Source: an uncultured Streptomyces sp. (GTDB lineage: Bacteria > Actinomycetota > Actinomycetes > Streptomycetales > Streptomycetaceae). Taken from it: a stretch of DNA of 64,000 nucleotides. Shown piece after piece: positions 32,947 through 41,767 of the stretch. Location of the stretch: NCBI RefSeq assembly GCF_947488945.1, contig NZ_CANLBS010000020.1, positions 1-64,000 of the forward strand, written 5' to 3'. A program made the translations under genes and the position numbers. Positions within the stretch are counted from its first letter, which is position 1. Each line of letters begins with the position of its first letter. The notes under the pieces were generated by a model that searched no databases, was not told where the DNA came from, and worked only from the letters and a program-made list of their open reading frames with translations.

Positions 32947-33513
32947 ATGGCCGTCGTCCTGTCGCTGTCCGGAAGCCCGTCCGCCGCCTCGCGCACCTCC
33001 CGGCTGCTGCGCCACCTCGACGCACGGCTGGAGGCGAACCGGCACGAGGTCGTCCCGCTGAACGTGCGGGACCTTCCCGCGGAGGCGCTGCTGGGAGCGG
33101 ACCCGGGTCACCCGGCGATCGCCCGCGTCGCCGGGCTGGTCGCGCGGGCCGACGGGATCGTCGTCGGCACGCCCGTCTACAAGGCCGCGTACGCGGGGAT
33201 CCTCAAGGCCCTGCTGGACCTGCTGCCGCAGTACGCGCTGGCCGGCAAGACGGTGCTGCCGCTGGCCACCGGCGGATCGACCGCGCACGTGCTGGCGGTG
33301 GACTACGCCCTGCGCCCGGTGCTGAGTTCGATGGGCGCGGCCCACATCACCCAGGGCTGGTTCGTCCTCGACAAGGAGATCGGATCGGGTCCGGACGGAC
33401 GGGTCACGCTGCCCGCCGCGACGGCCGCCACCCTGGACGAGCTGGTGGACCGCTTCTCCGCGTCGCTGACCGCCACCACCGCCGTGCCACGGCCCCTCCA
33501 CGTCGCGGGCTGA
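32947..33513 (+). CDS. ssuE: NADPH-dependent FMN reductase (SsuE-like)
   Basis: A 188-residue flavodoxin-fold FMN reductase with LSGSPSAASRTSRLL (FMN phosphate loop) and GTPVYKAAYAGILKALLDLLP, a near-signature of the SsuE/MsuE group. It would supply reduced FMN to the SsuD monooxygenase at 34956 and perhaps to the SfnB-like oxidase. ATG 32947 lies directly after GGAGTTCCC. It is the first protein gene after the Cys-leader attenuator, so expression is expected to rise in cysteine shortage. Confidence 0.87.
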   Translation: MAVVLSLSGSPSAASRTSRLLRHLDARLEANRHEVVPLNVRDLPAEALLGADPGHPAIARVAGLVARADGIVVGTPVYKAAYAGILKALLDLLPQYALAGKTVLPLATGGSTAHVLAVDYALRPVLSSMGAAHITQGWFVLDKEIGSGPDGRVTLPAATAATLDELVDRFSASLTATTAVPRPLHVAG

Positions 33514-33568
33514 CCGCCTCCCCCGCCCGGCCCTTCCCCCGTTCCCCGTTCCCTCGTTCCCCGTTCCA

Positions 33569-33643
33569 GCAGAACGCTTCCGCTCCCGTAGCCGCAGAAC
33601 GCCCCTGTTCCCGTACCCGCAGAACGCCCCCTTCCGCCCCGTC
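33569..33643 (+). repeat. Three imperfect 25-bp tandem repeats
   Basis: The core gcagaacgc starts at 33569, 33594 and 33619, exactly 25 bases apart, each followed by a pyrimidine-rich half-unit. They fill the gap between the FMN reductase and SfnB-like genes. No function is evident. Confidence 0.75.
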
Positions 33644-33661
33644 TCTCCCCCGGAGCCCGCC

Positions 33662-34900
33662 ATGACGTCCGCCGCCCCGCCCCACCCGGACCCCGCCGAC
33701 GGCACGGTCCCCCCGCCGGCCGCCCATCTCGTCCACGACGACGCCGAAGCCCTCGCCCTGGCGGAGGAGTTGGCCGACCGGTTCCGGCCCGGCGCCGCCG
33801 GGCGCGACGCGCGGCGGGAACTTCCGCGCGCCGAACTGGACGCGTTGTCGGCCTCCGGGCTGCTCGCGGTGTCCGTTCCGGCCGCCTACGGCGGGGCGGG
33901 CGTGCGGCACACCACGCTCGCCCGGGTGTTCCGCACCCTGGCGTCCGCCGACGCGAGCCTCGCGCAGATACCGCAGAGCCACTTCGTGTACGTCAACGTG
34001 CTGCGCGCCCGGGGCACCGAGGAGCAGCGCCGCTTCTTCTTCGGGGAGGTCCTCGCCGGCCGCCGCTTCGGCAACGCGCAGTCCGAGGCGGGCACCAAGC
34101 ACGTCCAGGACATCCGCACCCGGCTGTTGGTCCGCGACGACGGCTCGTTCGTGCTGGACGGGGTGAAGCAGTACTCCACCGGCGCGCTCTACGCCCACTG
34201 GATCCCGGTGCTCGCCAAGGGCGACGACGAGGAGTTGTACGTGGCGTACGTGCCGCACGACGCGCCCGGTGTGTCCGTGGTGGACGACTGGGACGGCATG
34301 GGGCAGCGCACCACGGCCAGCGGAACCGTGCGGCTGACCGGTGTCGTGGTGCCGGCCGACCGGGTGGTCCCGCACCATCTGACCTTCAGAGGACCGCAGT
34401 TGCACGGCGCGGTGGCCCAGTTGCTGCACGCGGCGATCGACGCCGGCATCGCGGCGGGGGCGCTGGAGGAGGCCGCCGGGTTCGTGCGGACCACGAGCCG
34501 CCCGTGGTTCGAGAGCGGCGTCGAGCGGGCGGTGGACGATCCGCTGCTCGTCCAGCGGTTCGGCGAACTCTCCCTGCGCGTACGGTCGGCGGACGCCCTG
34601 CTGGCGGAGGCGGCACGCGCCGTGGACCGGGCGGAAGCGGATCTGACCGACGACACCGCGGCCGAGGCCTCGCTCGCGGTCGCCGCGGCGAAGGTGGTCG
34701 CCGCCGAGGCCGCGGTGGAGACGGGCTCGGCGCTCTTCGAGGTGGCGGGCACCCGGGCGGCCCTCGACTCCCTGAACCTGCACCGGCACTGGCGCGACGC
34801 GCGTACCCACACCCTGCACGACCCGGCCCGCTGGAAGGTGCAGCATCTCGGCCGCTGGGCGCTCAGCCGGATCCGTCCGCCGCGCCACGGCCTGCTCTGA
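33662..34900 (+). CDS. sfnB: SfnB-family acyl-CoA dehydrogenase-like oxidoreductase
   Basis: A 412-residue flavoprotein of the acyl-CoA dehydrogenase superfamily, closest in character to SfnB/DszC-type sulfur-acquisition oxidoreductases: an N-terminal helical domain (VPAAYGGAGVRHTTLARVFRTLA), the mid-domain QSEAGTKHVQDIRTRL, and a C-terminal helical domain. SfnB-type proteins are linked to use of dimethyl sulfone and other organosulfur compounds with FMNH2. It has ATG 33662 with GGAG upstream and lies between FMN reductase and SsuD, which supports the assignment. A true acyl-CoA dehydrogenase role is less likely. Confidence 0.83.
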   Translation: MTSAAPPHPDPADGTVPPPAAHLVHDDAEALALAEELADRFRPGAAGRDARRELPRAELDALSASGLLAVSVPAAYGGAGVRHTTLARVFRTLASADASLAQIPQSHFVYVNVLRARGTEEQRRFFFGEVLAGRRFGNAQSEAGTKHVQDIRTRLLVRDDGSFVLDGVKQYSTGALYAHWIPVLAKGDDEELYVAYVPHDAPGVSVVDDWDGMGQRTTASGTVRLTGVVVPADRVVPHHLTFRGPQLHGAVAQLLHAAIDAGIAAGALEEAAGFVRTTSRPWFESGVERAVDDPLLVQRFGELSLRVRSADALLAEAARAVDRAEADLTDDTAAEASLAVAAAKVVAAEAAVETGSALFEVAGTRAALDSLNLHRHWRDARTHTLHDPARWKVQHLGRWALSRIRPPRHGLL

Positions 34901-34955
34901 CACGCGCCGCCTCCCGCGCCCACCCCCGTACCCCTCCGCAGAAGGACGCCTTCCC

Positions 34956-36104
34956 ATGAATCTCACCTTCCACTGGTTCCTGCCGACCAACGGAGACAGC
35001 CGCCACGTGGTCGGCGGCGGTCACGGCACCCCGGTGACCGCCGCCGGCGGGGACCGGCCCCCGACCGTCCGCTACCTCAGCCAGATAGCGAGCGCCGCCG
35101 AGCAGTTGGGCTTCGTCGGGGCGCTCACGCCCACCGGCGCCTGGTGCGAGGACGCCTGGCTGACCACCGCGCTGGTCAGCGAGAACACCGAGCGGCTGAA
35201 GTTCCTGGTGGCGTTCCGCCCGGGTTTCGTCTCGCCGACGCTGGCCGCCCAGATGGCCTCCACCTACCAGCGCCTCACGCACGACCGGCTGCTGCTGAAC
35301 ATCGTCACCGGCGGCGAGAGCCACGAGCAGCGCGCCTACGGCGACTTCCTGGACAAGGAGGGCCGGTACGCGCGGACCGGCGAGTTCCTGCAGATCGTGC
35401 GGGAGCTGTGGCAGGGCGGGACGGTCGACTTCACCGGTGAGCATCTGCGGGTGGAACAGGCGCGGTTGGCCCGGGTGCCGGACCCGGCGCCGGAGATCTA
35501 CTTCGGCGGTTCGTCGCCGGCCGCCGGCAGGGTCGCCGCCCGACACAGCGACGTGTATCTGACCTGGGGCGAGCCGCCCGCCGCGGTGGCCGAGAAGATC
35601 GCCTGGATCAGAGGGCTCGCAGCGGCCGAGGGGCGCACCGTCCGCTTCGGCATCCGTCTCCACGTCATCACCCGGGACACCGCCGACCAGGCGTGGGCGG
35701 AGGCCCGGCGGCTGCTGGACGGCTTCGACGAGGCGACCGTCCGGTCGGTCCAGGAAGGGCTCGCGCGCAGCGAGTCCGAGGGGCAGCGGCGGATGCTCGC
35801 GCTGCACGGCGGCGGCCGGGACGGGCTGGAGATCCACCCCAATCTGTGGGCGGGCATCGGTCTGGTGCGCGGTGGGGCGGGCACCGCGCTGGTCGGTTCG
35901 CACGAGGAGGTCGCCGACCGGATCGAGGAGTACCGGGCGGTCGGCATCGAGGAGTTCGTGCTCTCCGGCTACCCGCACCTGGAGGAGGCGTACTGGTTCG
36001 GTGAGGGCGTCCTGCCGGTGCTGGAGCGGCGCGGTCTGTGGAAGCACCCGTTCGGCAGCGGGGCCGCGCCGTCGTCCCTGGTGCCGTTCGCGGGCCGGTC
36101 GTGA
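34956..36104 (+). CDS. ssuD: FMNH2-dependent alkanesulfonate monooxygenase
   Basis: A 382-residue bacterial-luciferase-family monooxygenase. It begins MNLTFHWFLPTNGDSR and contains FLVAFRPGFVSPTLAAQMASTYQR, NIVTGGESHEQRAYGD and IYFGGSSPAAGRVAARHSDVYLTWGEP, all typical of SsuD. It cleaves sulfonates to aldehyde and sulfite with FMNH2 and O2. The final residues overlap the GTG of the broken permease gene (GTGA at 36101). AAGGA upstream of ATG 34956. Confidence 0.9.
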   Translation: MNLTFHWFLPTNGDSRHVVGGGHGTPVTAAGGDRPPTVRYLSQIASAAEQLGFVGALTPTGAWCEDAWLTTALVSENTERLKFLVAFRPGFVSPTLAAQMASTYQRLTHDRLLLNIVTGGESHEQRAYGDFLDKEGRYARTGEFLQIVRELWQGGTVDFTGEHLRVEQARLARVPDPAPEIYFGGSSPAAGRVAARHSDVYLTWGEPPAAVAEKIAWIRGLAAAEGRTVRFGIRLHVITRDTADQAWAEARRLLDGFDEATVRSVQEGLARSESEGQRRMLALHGGGRDGLEIHPNLWAGIGLVRGGAGTALVGSHEEVADRIEEYRAVGIEEFVLSGYPHLEEAYWFGEGVLPVLERRGLWKHPFGSGAAPSSLVPFAGRS

Positions 36105-36765
36105 CGGCCGCGGGCGCGCCCGCCGTGGCGGGTGCCGGGCCGGGGGCGGACGCCTCCCCCTCCGCGCCCACCCCGGCCGCGGCGGCGGACCGCGCGGCCG
36201 GCCTGCGCCGGGGCGCGGCGCGGGCGGGCCTGGGGCTGCTGGTGCCGGCCGCCCTGCTGGTCGGCTGGCACGTGGCGGCGCACTCGGGTGCGTACGCGCC
36301 GAGTCAGCTGCCGGAGCAGTGCCGTCGCTGGCCTGGGTGCCGCTGCTGCTGCTCTGGCTGGGCATCGGCGAGACGCCGAAGATCACCCTGGTCGCGGTCG
36401 GCGCGTTCTTCCCGGTGTACACGACGGTGTCGGCCGCGCTGGACCACGCGGACCCCGGCCTGCGCGAACTCGGACACGCCTACGGGCGCCGGGGCGCCGC
36501 GCTGCTGGCCCGGGTGCTGATCCCGGCGGCCGCCCCGTCCGTGCTCTCGGGGCTGCGGCTCGGGCTCGCCCAGGGATGGCTGTTCCTGGTGGCGGCCGAA
36601 CTGATCGCCTCGTCGATGGGGCTCGGCTTCCTGCTGATCGACAGTCAGAACACCGGGCGCACGGACATCCTGCTGCCGGCGATCGTGCTGCTGGCCGTGC
36701 TGGGCAAGGCCACCGACGCCCTGCTGGGGCTCGTGGAGAGCGCCGTGGCCCGGCGGTGGAACTGA
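36101..36765 (+). pseudogene. ssuC: SsuC-type sulfonate ABC permease, internal deletion and frameshift
   Basis: The 5' part (GTG 36101 to about 36318) encodes the permease N-terminus (LLVPAALLVGWHVAAHSGAYAPSQLP). The 3' part, in the next frame from about 36316, encodes AVPSLAWVPLLLLWLGIGET through the normal C-terminus ending ARRWN. In intact SsuC proteins about 55-65 residues with two membrane helices lie between these points, so roughly 170-190 bases are missing and the frame is broken. No SsuA or SsuB gene is present nearby. An assembly error is possible, but a deletion of this size at non-repetitive sequence looks like genuine gene loss. Confidence 0.8.
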
Positions 36766-36784
36766 CGGGCCCGGCTCCGGCCCA

Positions 36785-36824
36785 CCGGCCCCCGCCCGTC
36801 CTGCCCGGGGCGGGCGGGGGCCGG
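36785..36824 (+). terminator. 14-bp perfect hairpin after the ssuC remnant
   Basis: CCGGCCCCCGCCCG (36785-36798), 12-base loop, exact complement (36811-36824), 20 bases after the ssuC stop. Confidence 0.65.
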
Positions 36825-36851
36825 GCCGTTCCCCGTCCTCGCATGCGTCCG

Positions 36852-36880
36852 TCATATGTACCGCCGTAACGCACATATGA
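36852..36880. promoter_or_regulatory. Inverted repeat TCATATGT-N13-ACATATGA, operator candidate
   Basis: Perfect 8-bp arms (36852-36859 and 36873-36880) with a 13-base spacer, AT-rich in an otherwise very GC-rich region. Such dyads are typical regulator sites. The nearest downstream gene is the amino-acid ABC permease at 37513. Confidence 0.5.
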
Positions 36881-37512
36881 AGGGCGTACGAAATGACCAG
36901 CCGTTCCCGAGGGATCGGCGCGGGGTCCACGCACGCGGCCCGTTTCCGCCCTCCCCGGCGAACACCCAGGTCACAGGCGCGCCGGGCGCCGTCTCCCCGG
37001 AGCCTCGCGGACTTCCGGTGACCGAACAGGAACGCGTACGGGCCCCGTTGACGCGTCCGCACACACGTGCCTTACTTGCGCCGGACCGGTCCGGCGCCAG
37101 AGCCGGCAGGTCCACGGCGACGAACCCGTGCGCCGTCGGGGCGCGTTCCGCGAGGACGTCCGTACAGCAGAGGGAACCAGGGTGACCGGCAACGTGGGCG
37201 CGGCGAGGAGGAGCGAGGTCGTGTCCGTCCGTCGTTCCGCTCCGGCGGCCTCGTCCGGCCGCGTCGCCCTGCGCCACACCGGTCCGCTGTCGGGCGGCGC
37301 GGGCTCCCCCACCGGGTGTACGGGCGGGCTTCCGGCCCGCGTCCCGGCCACCGGACGCTGAGCCGGAGGGCCGGCCCCGGCACCGGGGTCGCCGTCCCGC
37401 AGGCCCGCGCCTTCCGCTCCACCCTCCCACCCCGAGCCACCGGGGCCTTCCGACCGGGCACGACCGCGCCGGTATCCGCCGCCCGGCACCGCCCCCGCAC
37501 GCTGGAGTTCCC

Positions 37513-38544
37513 ATGCCCGAGACGTCCGTGCCCACGGACGAGCCGGCCACCACCGGCTCCTCCTCCGCACCGCCCGGTCCACCGGCCGGTCCCCCGCCGC
37601 CCTCCCTCACGTCGAAGGCGCGCGATCCCCGCCTCGACGCCGAGCGGGTGCTGCCGCTGCGCCATCCCGGCCGGTGGGTGCTGACGGCCGTGGTCCTGGT
37701 CGTGGTGGCGCAGATCATCCACGGGCTGGTGTCCAACCCCTTCTACCAGTGGGACCGGTTCTGGTACTGGTTCTTCCGGCCTGTGGTGCTGGACGGCCTG
37801 CTCATCACCCTGGAAGTCGCCGCCCTCAGCGCGGTGTTCGGGCTGCTGGGCGGGGTGGTGCTGGCCCTCGGACGGCTCTCCCCCAACGCGGTGCTCCGGT
37901 CGGTCTCCTGGGTCTACATCTGGCTCTTCCGGTCGGTCCCGCTGATCGTGGTGCTGCTCTTCCTCTACAACTTCTCCGCCCTCTACCAGACGTTGAGCGT
38001 CGGGGTGCCGTTCGGCCCGGCGTTCTTCCACTTCGACGAGTCGCGGCTGGCCACCGACATGGTGGTCGCGGTCGTCGGCCTGAGCCTCAACGAGGCGGCC
38101 TACGCCGCCGAGGTGGTCCGCTCCGGGGTGCTCTCGGTGGACCAGGGCCAGCACGAGGCGGCCGCCTCGCTCGGCCTGACGCGCCGCTACCACTTCACCC
38201 GGATCGTCTTCCCGCAGGCGCTGCGCGTGATCGTGCCCTCCTACGTCAACCAGCTCATCGGCCTGGTCAAGGGCACCTCGCTGGTCTTCTACGTGTCGCT
38301 GCTCGACCTGTTCGGGACCGTGCAGTCGCTCGGCTCCACCTACTCGGGCGACATCGTGCCGCTGCTGCTGGTGGCGACCACCTGGTACATCGTGCTGACC
38401 AGCGTCATCTCGGTGATCCAGTTCTACGTGGAGCGGTACTACTCGCGCGGCGCGCTGCGCACCGTTCCGCCCACCCCGCTGCAGAGGTTCCGGGCCGGCG
38501 TCCGCACGCTGCGCGCCCGCATCGCGATCGGATCAGCCGCATGA
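37513..38544 (+). CDS. Polar amino-acid ABC transporter permease
   Basis: A 343-residue HisM/GlnP-family permease. After a Pro-rich cytoplasmic start (about 1-50) come five to six membrane helices. The family EAA loop reads EAAASLGLTRRYHFTRIVFPQALRVIVPSY. It would import polar amino acids, with cystine or another sulfur amino acid plausible from its neighbours (inference). The ATPase start overlaps its stop (ATGA at 38541), and the binding protein follows, so this is a full importer operon. Confidence 0.88.
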   Translation: MPETSVPTDEPATTGSSSAPPGPPAGPPPPSLTSKARDPRLDAERVLPLRHPGRWVLTAVVLVVVAQIIHGLVSNPFYQWDRFWYWFFRPVVLDGLLITLEVAALSAVFGLLGGVVLALGRLSPNAVLRSVSWVYIWLFRSVPLIVVLLFLYNFSALYQTLSVGVPFGPAFFHFDESRLATDMVVAVVGLSLNEAAYAAEVVRSGVLSVDQGQHEAAASLGLTRRYHFTRIVFPQALRVIVPSYVNQLIGLVKGTSLVFYVSLLDLFGTVQSLGSTYSGDIVPLLLVATTWYIVLTSVISVIQFYVERYYSRGALRTVPPTPLQRFRAGVRTLRARIAIGSAA

Positions 38545-39395
38545 GCGCCACCACGGAGACCACCGCCGGCGCCTCCCCGGTCGCCGCAGTACCCGCCGCC
38601 GAGGAGTCCGCCGCCGGACCGGAGCCCCGCCCCGAGCCGGTGGGCGTCGAGATCCACCACGCGCACAAGTGGTTCGGCGAACACCTCGTGCTGGACGGCA
38701 TCGACCTGACGGTCGCCCCGGGCTCCGTCACCGTCGTCCTCGGGCCGTCCGGCTCGGGGAAGTCGACGCTGCTGCGGGCCGTGAACCACCTGGAGAAGCT
38801 GGACATCGGCCACGTCAGCGTCGGCGGCGAACCCATCGGCGTACGCCACCACCGGGGCCGGCTCAAGGAACTGGGCGAGCGGGCGATCCGGGCCCAGCGC
38901 GCCCGGATCGGCTTCGTCTTCCAGAACTTCAACCTGTTCCCGAACCTGACCGTGCTGGACAACGTGGCCGCCGCGCCGACCGCGTCCGGCCGCACGGACC
39001 GGGCGGGCGGCCGGGCACTGGCCCGGACACTGCTGGAGCGGGTGGGTCTCGCCGACAAGGCGGACGCCTACCCCCGGCAGCTCTCCGGGGGCCAGCAGCA
39101 GCGGGTGGCGATCGCCCGCGCGCTCGCGCTGGAGCCCGGCGTCATCCTCTTCGACGAGCCCACCTCGGCGCTCGACCCGGAACTGGTCGGGGAGGTGTTG
39201 GCCGTCATCAGGGAACTGGCGACCGGCGGCACCACCCTGATCGTGGTCACCCACGAGATCGGCTTCGCCCGCGAGGTCGCCGACCAGGTCGTCTTCCTCG
39301 ACCGGGGGCGCGTCGTGGAACAGGGGCCGCCCGGGCAGGTCCTCGACCACCCGCGCGAGGCCCGCACCAGGGAGTTCCTCGGCAAGGTCCTCTGA
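38541..39395 (+). CDS. Polar amino-acid ABC transporter ATPase
   Basis: A 284-residue ABC ATPase of the GlnQ/HisP type. A variable, Ala-rich N-terminus (about 1-38) precedes Walker A GPSGSGKST, Q-loop FVFQNFNLFPNLTVLDNV, signature LSGGQQQR, Walker B VILFDEPTSALDPE and switch THEIGFAREV. ATG 38541 overlaps the permease stop. The match to the amino-acid importer class is strong; the exact substrate is open. Confidence 0.9.
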   Translation: MSATTETTAGASPVAAVPAAEESAAGPEPRPEPVGVEIHHAHKWFGEHLVLDGIDLTVAPGSVTVVLGPSGSGKSTLLRAVNHLEKLDIGHVSVGGEPIGVRHHRGRLKELGERAIRAQRARIGFVFQNFNLFPNLTVLDNVAAAPTASGRTDRAGGRALARTLLERVGLADKADAYPRQLSGGQQQRVAIARALALEPGVILFDEPTSALDPELVGEVLAVIRELATGGTTLIVVTHEIGFAREVADQVVFLDRGRVVEQGPPGQVLDHPREARTREFLGKVL

Positions 39396-39470
39396 CCCTC
39401 CCCGTACCCCGCACCTCCCGCGCACCGCTCCCCTCCCCTTGCCCACCCTCACCCACCCAAGGAATCCACC

Positions 39471-40496
39471 ATGCCCCGCCGCAGATCAGCTCTCTCCCTC
39501 GCCGCAGCCACCCTCACCGTCCTGGCCCTGACCGCCGGCCTCACCTCCTGCGGGGAGGAGGGCGGCGCGGACGGCGCGGCCGCCCCGGCGGGCGCGGTCG
39601 CCGACGGATCGGTGGTGATCGGCGCGGTGTCCAACGGAGCCGCGAAGGAGACGACGGTCAAGGTCGACGAGGTGGCCTCGATCCGGGCCAAGCTCCCCGA
39701 GTCCGTCGTCGAGGACGGCAAGCTGACCATCGGGCTCGGCATGCTGCCCTCCGGTTCGCCGCCGCTGGGCTACGTCGGCGACGACCAGAAGACGGTGACC
39801 GGTTCGGAGCCCGATCTCGGCCGGCTGGTGGCCGCCGTCTTCGGCCTGGAGCCCGAGATCAAGAACGCCACCTGGGAGAACCTCTTCGTCGGACTCGACA
39901 GCGGCCGCACCGAGGCCGGGCTGTCCAACATCACCGACACCGAGGAGCGGAAGAAGAAGTACGAGTTCGCCTGCTACCGCGAGGACAACCTGGGCTTCGA
40001 GGTCGTCAAGGACTCCGACTGGAACTTCGACGGGACCTACCAGAGCCTCGCCGGGAAGACCGTGGCGGTGGGCGCGGGGACCAACCAGGAGAAGATCCTG
40101 CTGGAGTGGAAGGAGAAGCTGGAGGCCGACGGCGAGAAGCTGACGGTGAAGTACTACCAGGAGTCCAACAGCACCTATCTCGCGCTGAGTTCGAAGAAGA
40201 TCGACGCCTACTTCGGACCCAACCCCAACGTCGCCTACCACATCACCCAGGCCGCTTCGACGCCGCGCGCCACCCGCAGCGCCGGGACGTTCTCCGGGGC
40301 CGGCGCCTCGCTGCAGGGTCTCATCTGCGCCACCGCGAAGAAGGACAGCGGGCTGGCCGAGCCCCTCGCCGAGGCGATCAATCACCTGATCGACCATGGA
40401 CAGTACGCGAAGTGGCTGGACGCCTGGAACCTGGCGGACGAGGCGGTCAAGACGGCGGAGGTGAACCCTCCGGGTCTCCCGCTGACCAATTCGTGA
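39471..40496 (+). CDS. Amino-acid ABC transporter substrate-binding lipoprotein
   Basis: A 341-residue solute-binding protein. The N-terminus is a lipoprotein signal (RRRSALSLAAATLTVLALTAGLTSC) with lipobox LTSC, so the mature protein is anchored at Cys24. The body is a SBP_bac_3-type fold (LTIGLGMLPSGSPPLGYVGDDQKTVTGSEPDLGRLVAAVFGLE, split here from its GLDSGRTEAGLSNITDTEERKKKYEFA segment). An extra 60-residue acidic/Ala-rich stretch lies before the fold. AAGGA upstream of ATG 39471. It completes the importer with the permease and ATPase. Confidence 0.88.
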   Translation: MPRRRSALSLAAATLTVLALTAGLTSCGEEGGADGAAAPAGAVADGSVVIGAVSNGAAKETTVKVDEVASIRAKLPESVVEDGKLTIGLGMLPSGSPPLGYVGDDQKTVTGSEPDLGRLVAAVFGLEPEIKNATWENLFVGLDSGRTEAGLSNITDTEERKKKYEFACYREDNLGFEVVKDSDWNFDGTYQSLAGKTVAVGAGTNQEKILLEWKEKLEADGEKLTVKYYQESNSTYLALSSKKIDAYFGPNPNVAYHITQAASTPRATRSAGTFSGAGASLQGLICATAKKDSGLAEPLAEAINHLIDHGQYAKWLDAWNLADEAVKTAEVNPPGLPLTNS

Positions 40497-40511
40497 CACC
40501 GGACGGTCGCA

Positions 40512-40549
40512 CCGGGCCCGCCCGCGCGTCAGCGCGCGGGCGGGCCCGG
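40512..40549 (+). terminator. 17-bp perfect hairpin
   Basis: CCGGGCCCGCCCGCGCG (40512-40528), loop TCAG, exact complement (40533-40549), 16 bases after the binding-protein stop and 22 before the next ATG. It may limit read-through into the oxidase gene. Confidence 0.75.
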
Positions 40550-40570
40550 CCCAGGGAAGGACACACGCTC

Positions 40571-41674
40571 ATGGCACTTCGGGTTCTCGTCGTCGGCGGC
40601 GGGCTGATGGGGGCGGCGGCGGCCTGGCGGCTGGCGGCGCGCGGTCACCGGGTCACCGTGCTGGAACGTTTCTCCCCCGGCCACGACCGGGGCAGCTCGT
40701 ACGGCACCTCCCGGATCTTCCGACTGGCGTACCCGGAGCCCGCGTACACCGGGCTCGCGCTGCGGGCCCTGCCGCTGTGGCGGCTGCTGGAGGAGGAGTG
40801 CGGACAGCGGGTGCTGACGCTGACCGGGGCGGTCGACCACGGGTCGCCCGGAGCCGTGGACCGGCTGGCCGCGGTGCTCGCCGGAGCGGGCCGGTCCGCC
40901 CGGCGGCTGACCCCCGCCGAGGTGGCCGACCGGTGGCCGGGGCTGCGGGCCGACACGGCCGCGCTGTACCACCCGGAGGCCGGCCGGGTGCACGCCGACG
41001 ACGCCGTGGCCGCGCTGCTGAAGGCGGCAGGGCAGCGGGGCGCCGAGGTGCGGCACGGGGTACGGGTGACCGGCGTGCGGCGCGACGGCGACGGGGTCAC
41101 CGTGGTCACGGACGCCGAGGAGGCGCTGTGGGCGGACGCGGTCGTGGTCGCCGTGGGCGGCTGGGCGCCCACGTTCCTGCCGGACCTGGTGACCGGGCTG
41201 CCGCCGATGCGGGTCACCCAGGAGCAGCCGGTGCACTTCCCGGTCCCCGACGCGCTGGACTGGCCGTCCTTCATCCACCACCCGGGGGCCGGTTTCCACC
41301 AGCCGGGCGGCCTGTACGGGCTGGGCAGCGTGGAAGGCGTCAAGATCGGCCTGCACGGCGTCGGGCGGGCCGTGGACCCGGACCGCCGCGACCGCACCCC
41401 GGACCCGGCGGCGGTCGAGCGGCTCCGCGCCTACGCCGAGGAGTGGCTGCCCGGCGTGGCCGGCGTCGAGCCGGAGCCGCTCACCTGCCTCTACACCACG
41501 ACGCCGGACGAGGACTTCGTGATCGACCGGCAGGGCCCGGTCACCGTGCTGGCGGGTTTCTCCGGGCACGGGTTCAAGTTCGGGCCCGCCGTCGGCGAGC
41601 TGGCGGCGGATCTGGTCGAGGGACGGCCGGGCGCCGCCCGGTTCGCCCTCGGCCGCGCGACGCCCGCGCGCTGA
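40571..41674 (+). CDS. FAD-dependent amine oxidase, sarcosine/N-methyltryptophan oxidase type
   Basis: A 367-residue DAO-family flavoenzyme similar to SolA/monomeric sarcosine oxidase. FAD motif VLVVGGGLMGAAAAWRLAARGHRVTVLER, the SSYGTSRIFRLAY segment, and the C-terminal CLYTTTPDEDFVID and GFSGHGFKFGPAVGELAADL motifs (flavin-attachment Cys in the first). It would oxidise an N-methylated or secondary amine, giving formaldehyde or aldehyde plus peroxide. Its place behind an amino-acid importer suggests use of an imported amine. ATG 40571 follows GGGAAGGA. Confidence 0.85.
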   Translation: MALRVLVVGGGLMGAAAAWRLAARGHRVTVLERFSPGHDRGSSYGTSRIFRLAYPEPAYTGLALRALPLWRLLEEECGQRVLTLTGAVDHGSPGAVDRLAAVLAGAGRSARRLTPAEVADRWPGLRADTAALYHPEAGRVHADDAVAALLKAAGQRGAEVRHGVRVTGVRRDGDGVTVVTDAEEALWADAVVVAVGGWAPTFLPDLVTGLPPMRVTQEQPVHFPVPDALDWPSFIHHPGAGFHQPGGLYGLGSVEGVKIGLHGVGRAVDPDRRDRTPDPAAVERLRAYAEEWLPGVAGVEPEPLTCLYTTTPDEDFVIDRQGPVTVLAGFSGHGFKFGPAVGELAADLVEGRPGAARFALGRATPAR

Positions 41675-41767
41675 GTCGTCCGGCAGGCGCCCCCCACGGG
41701 GACGCCGGGCCGCGTTCCCCCCGGCACCGCACGTGAGGTGCGTGCCCGCACAGAGAAGAGACCCCCG

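Larger units (their letters stand above)
36766..37512 (+). other. 747-base intergenic region
   Basis: Holds a terminator (36785-36824) and a 29-base inverted repeat (36852-36880), both listed separately. Short open frames follow, for example ATG 36893 to 37021 and GTG 37018 to 37185. They lack ribosome sites and recognisable products, so I do not call them. The rest shows nothing I can name; a promoter for the ABC transporter at 37513 must lie here. Confidence 0.4.

Noticed and set aside
33662-34900. Annotation as a fatty-acid acyl-CoA dehydrogenase
   Set aside because: Position between FMN reductase and SsuD and overall resemblance to SfnB/DszC fit organosulfur oxidation better.
36893-37185. 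Two short plus-strand frames (ATG 36893 and GTG 37018) as possible leader peptides
   Set aside because: They have no ribosome site and do not match known leader patterns; the second has one Cys but no RRHVDL-like core.
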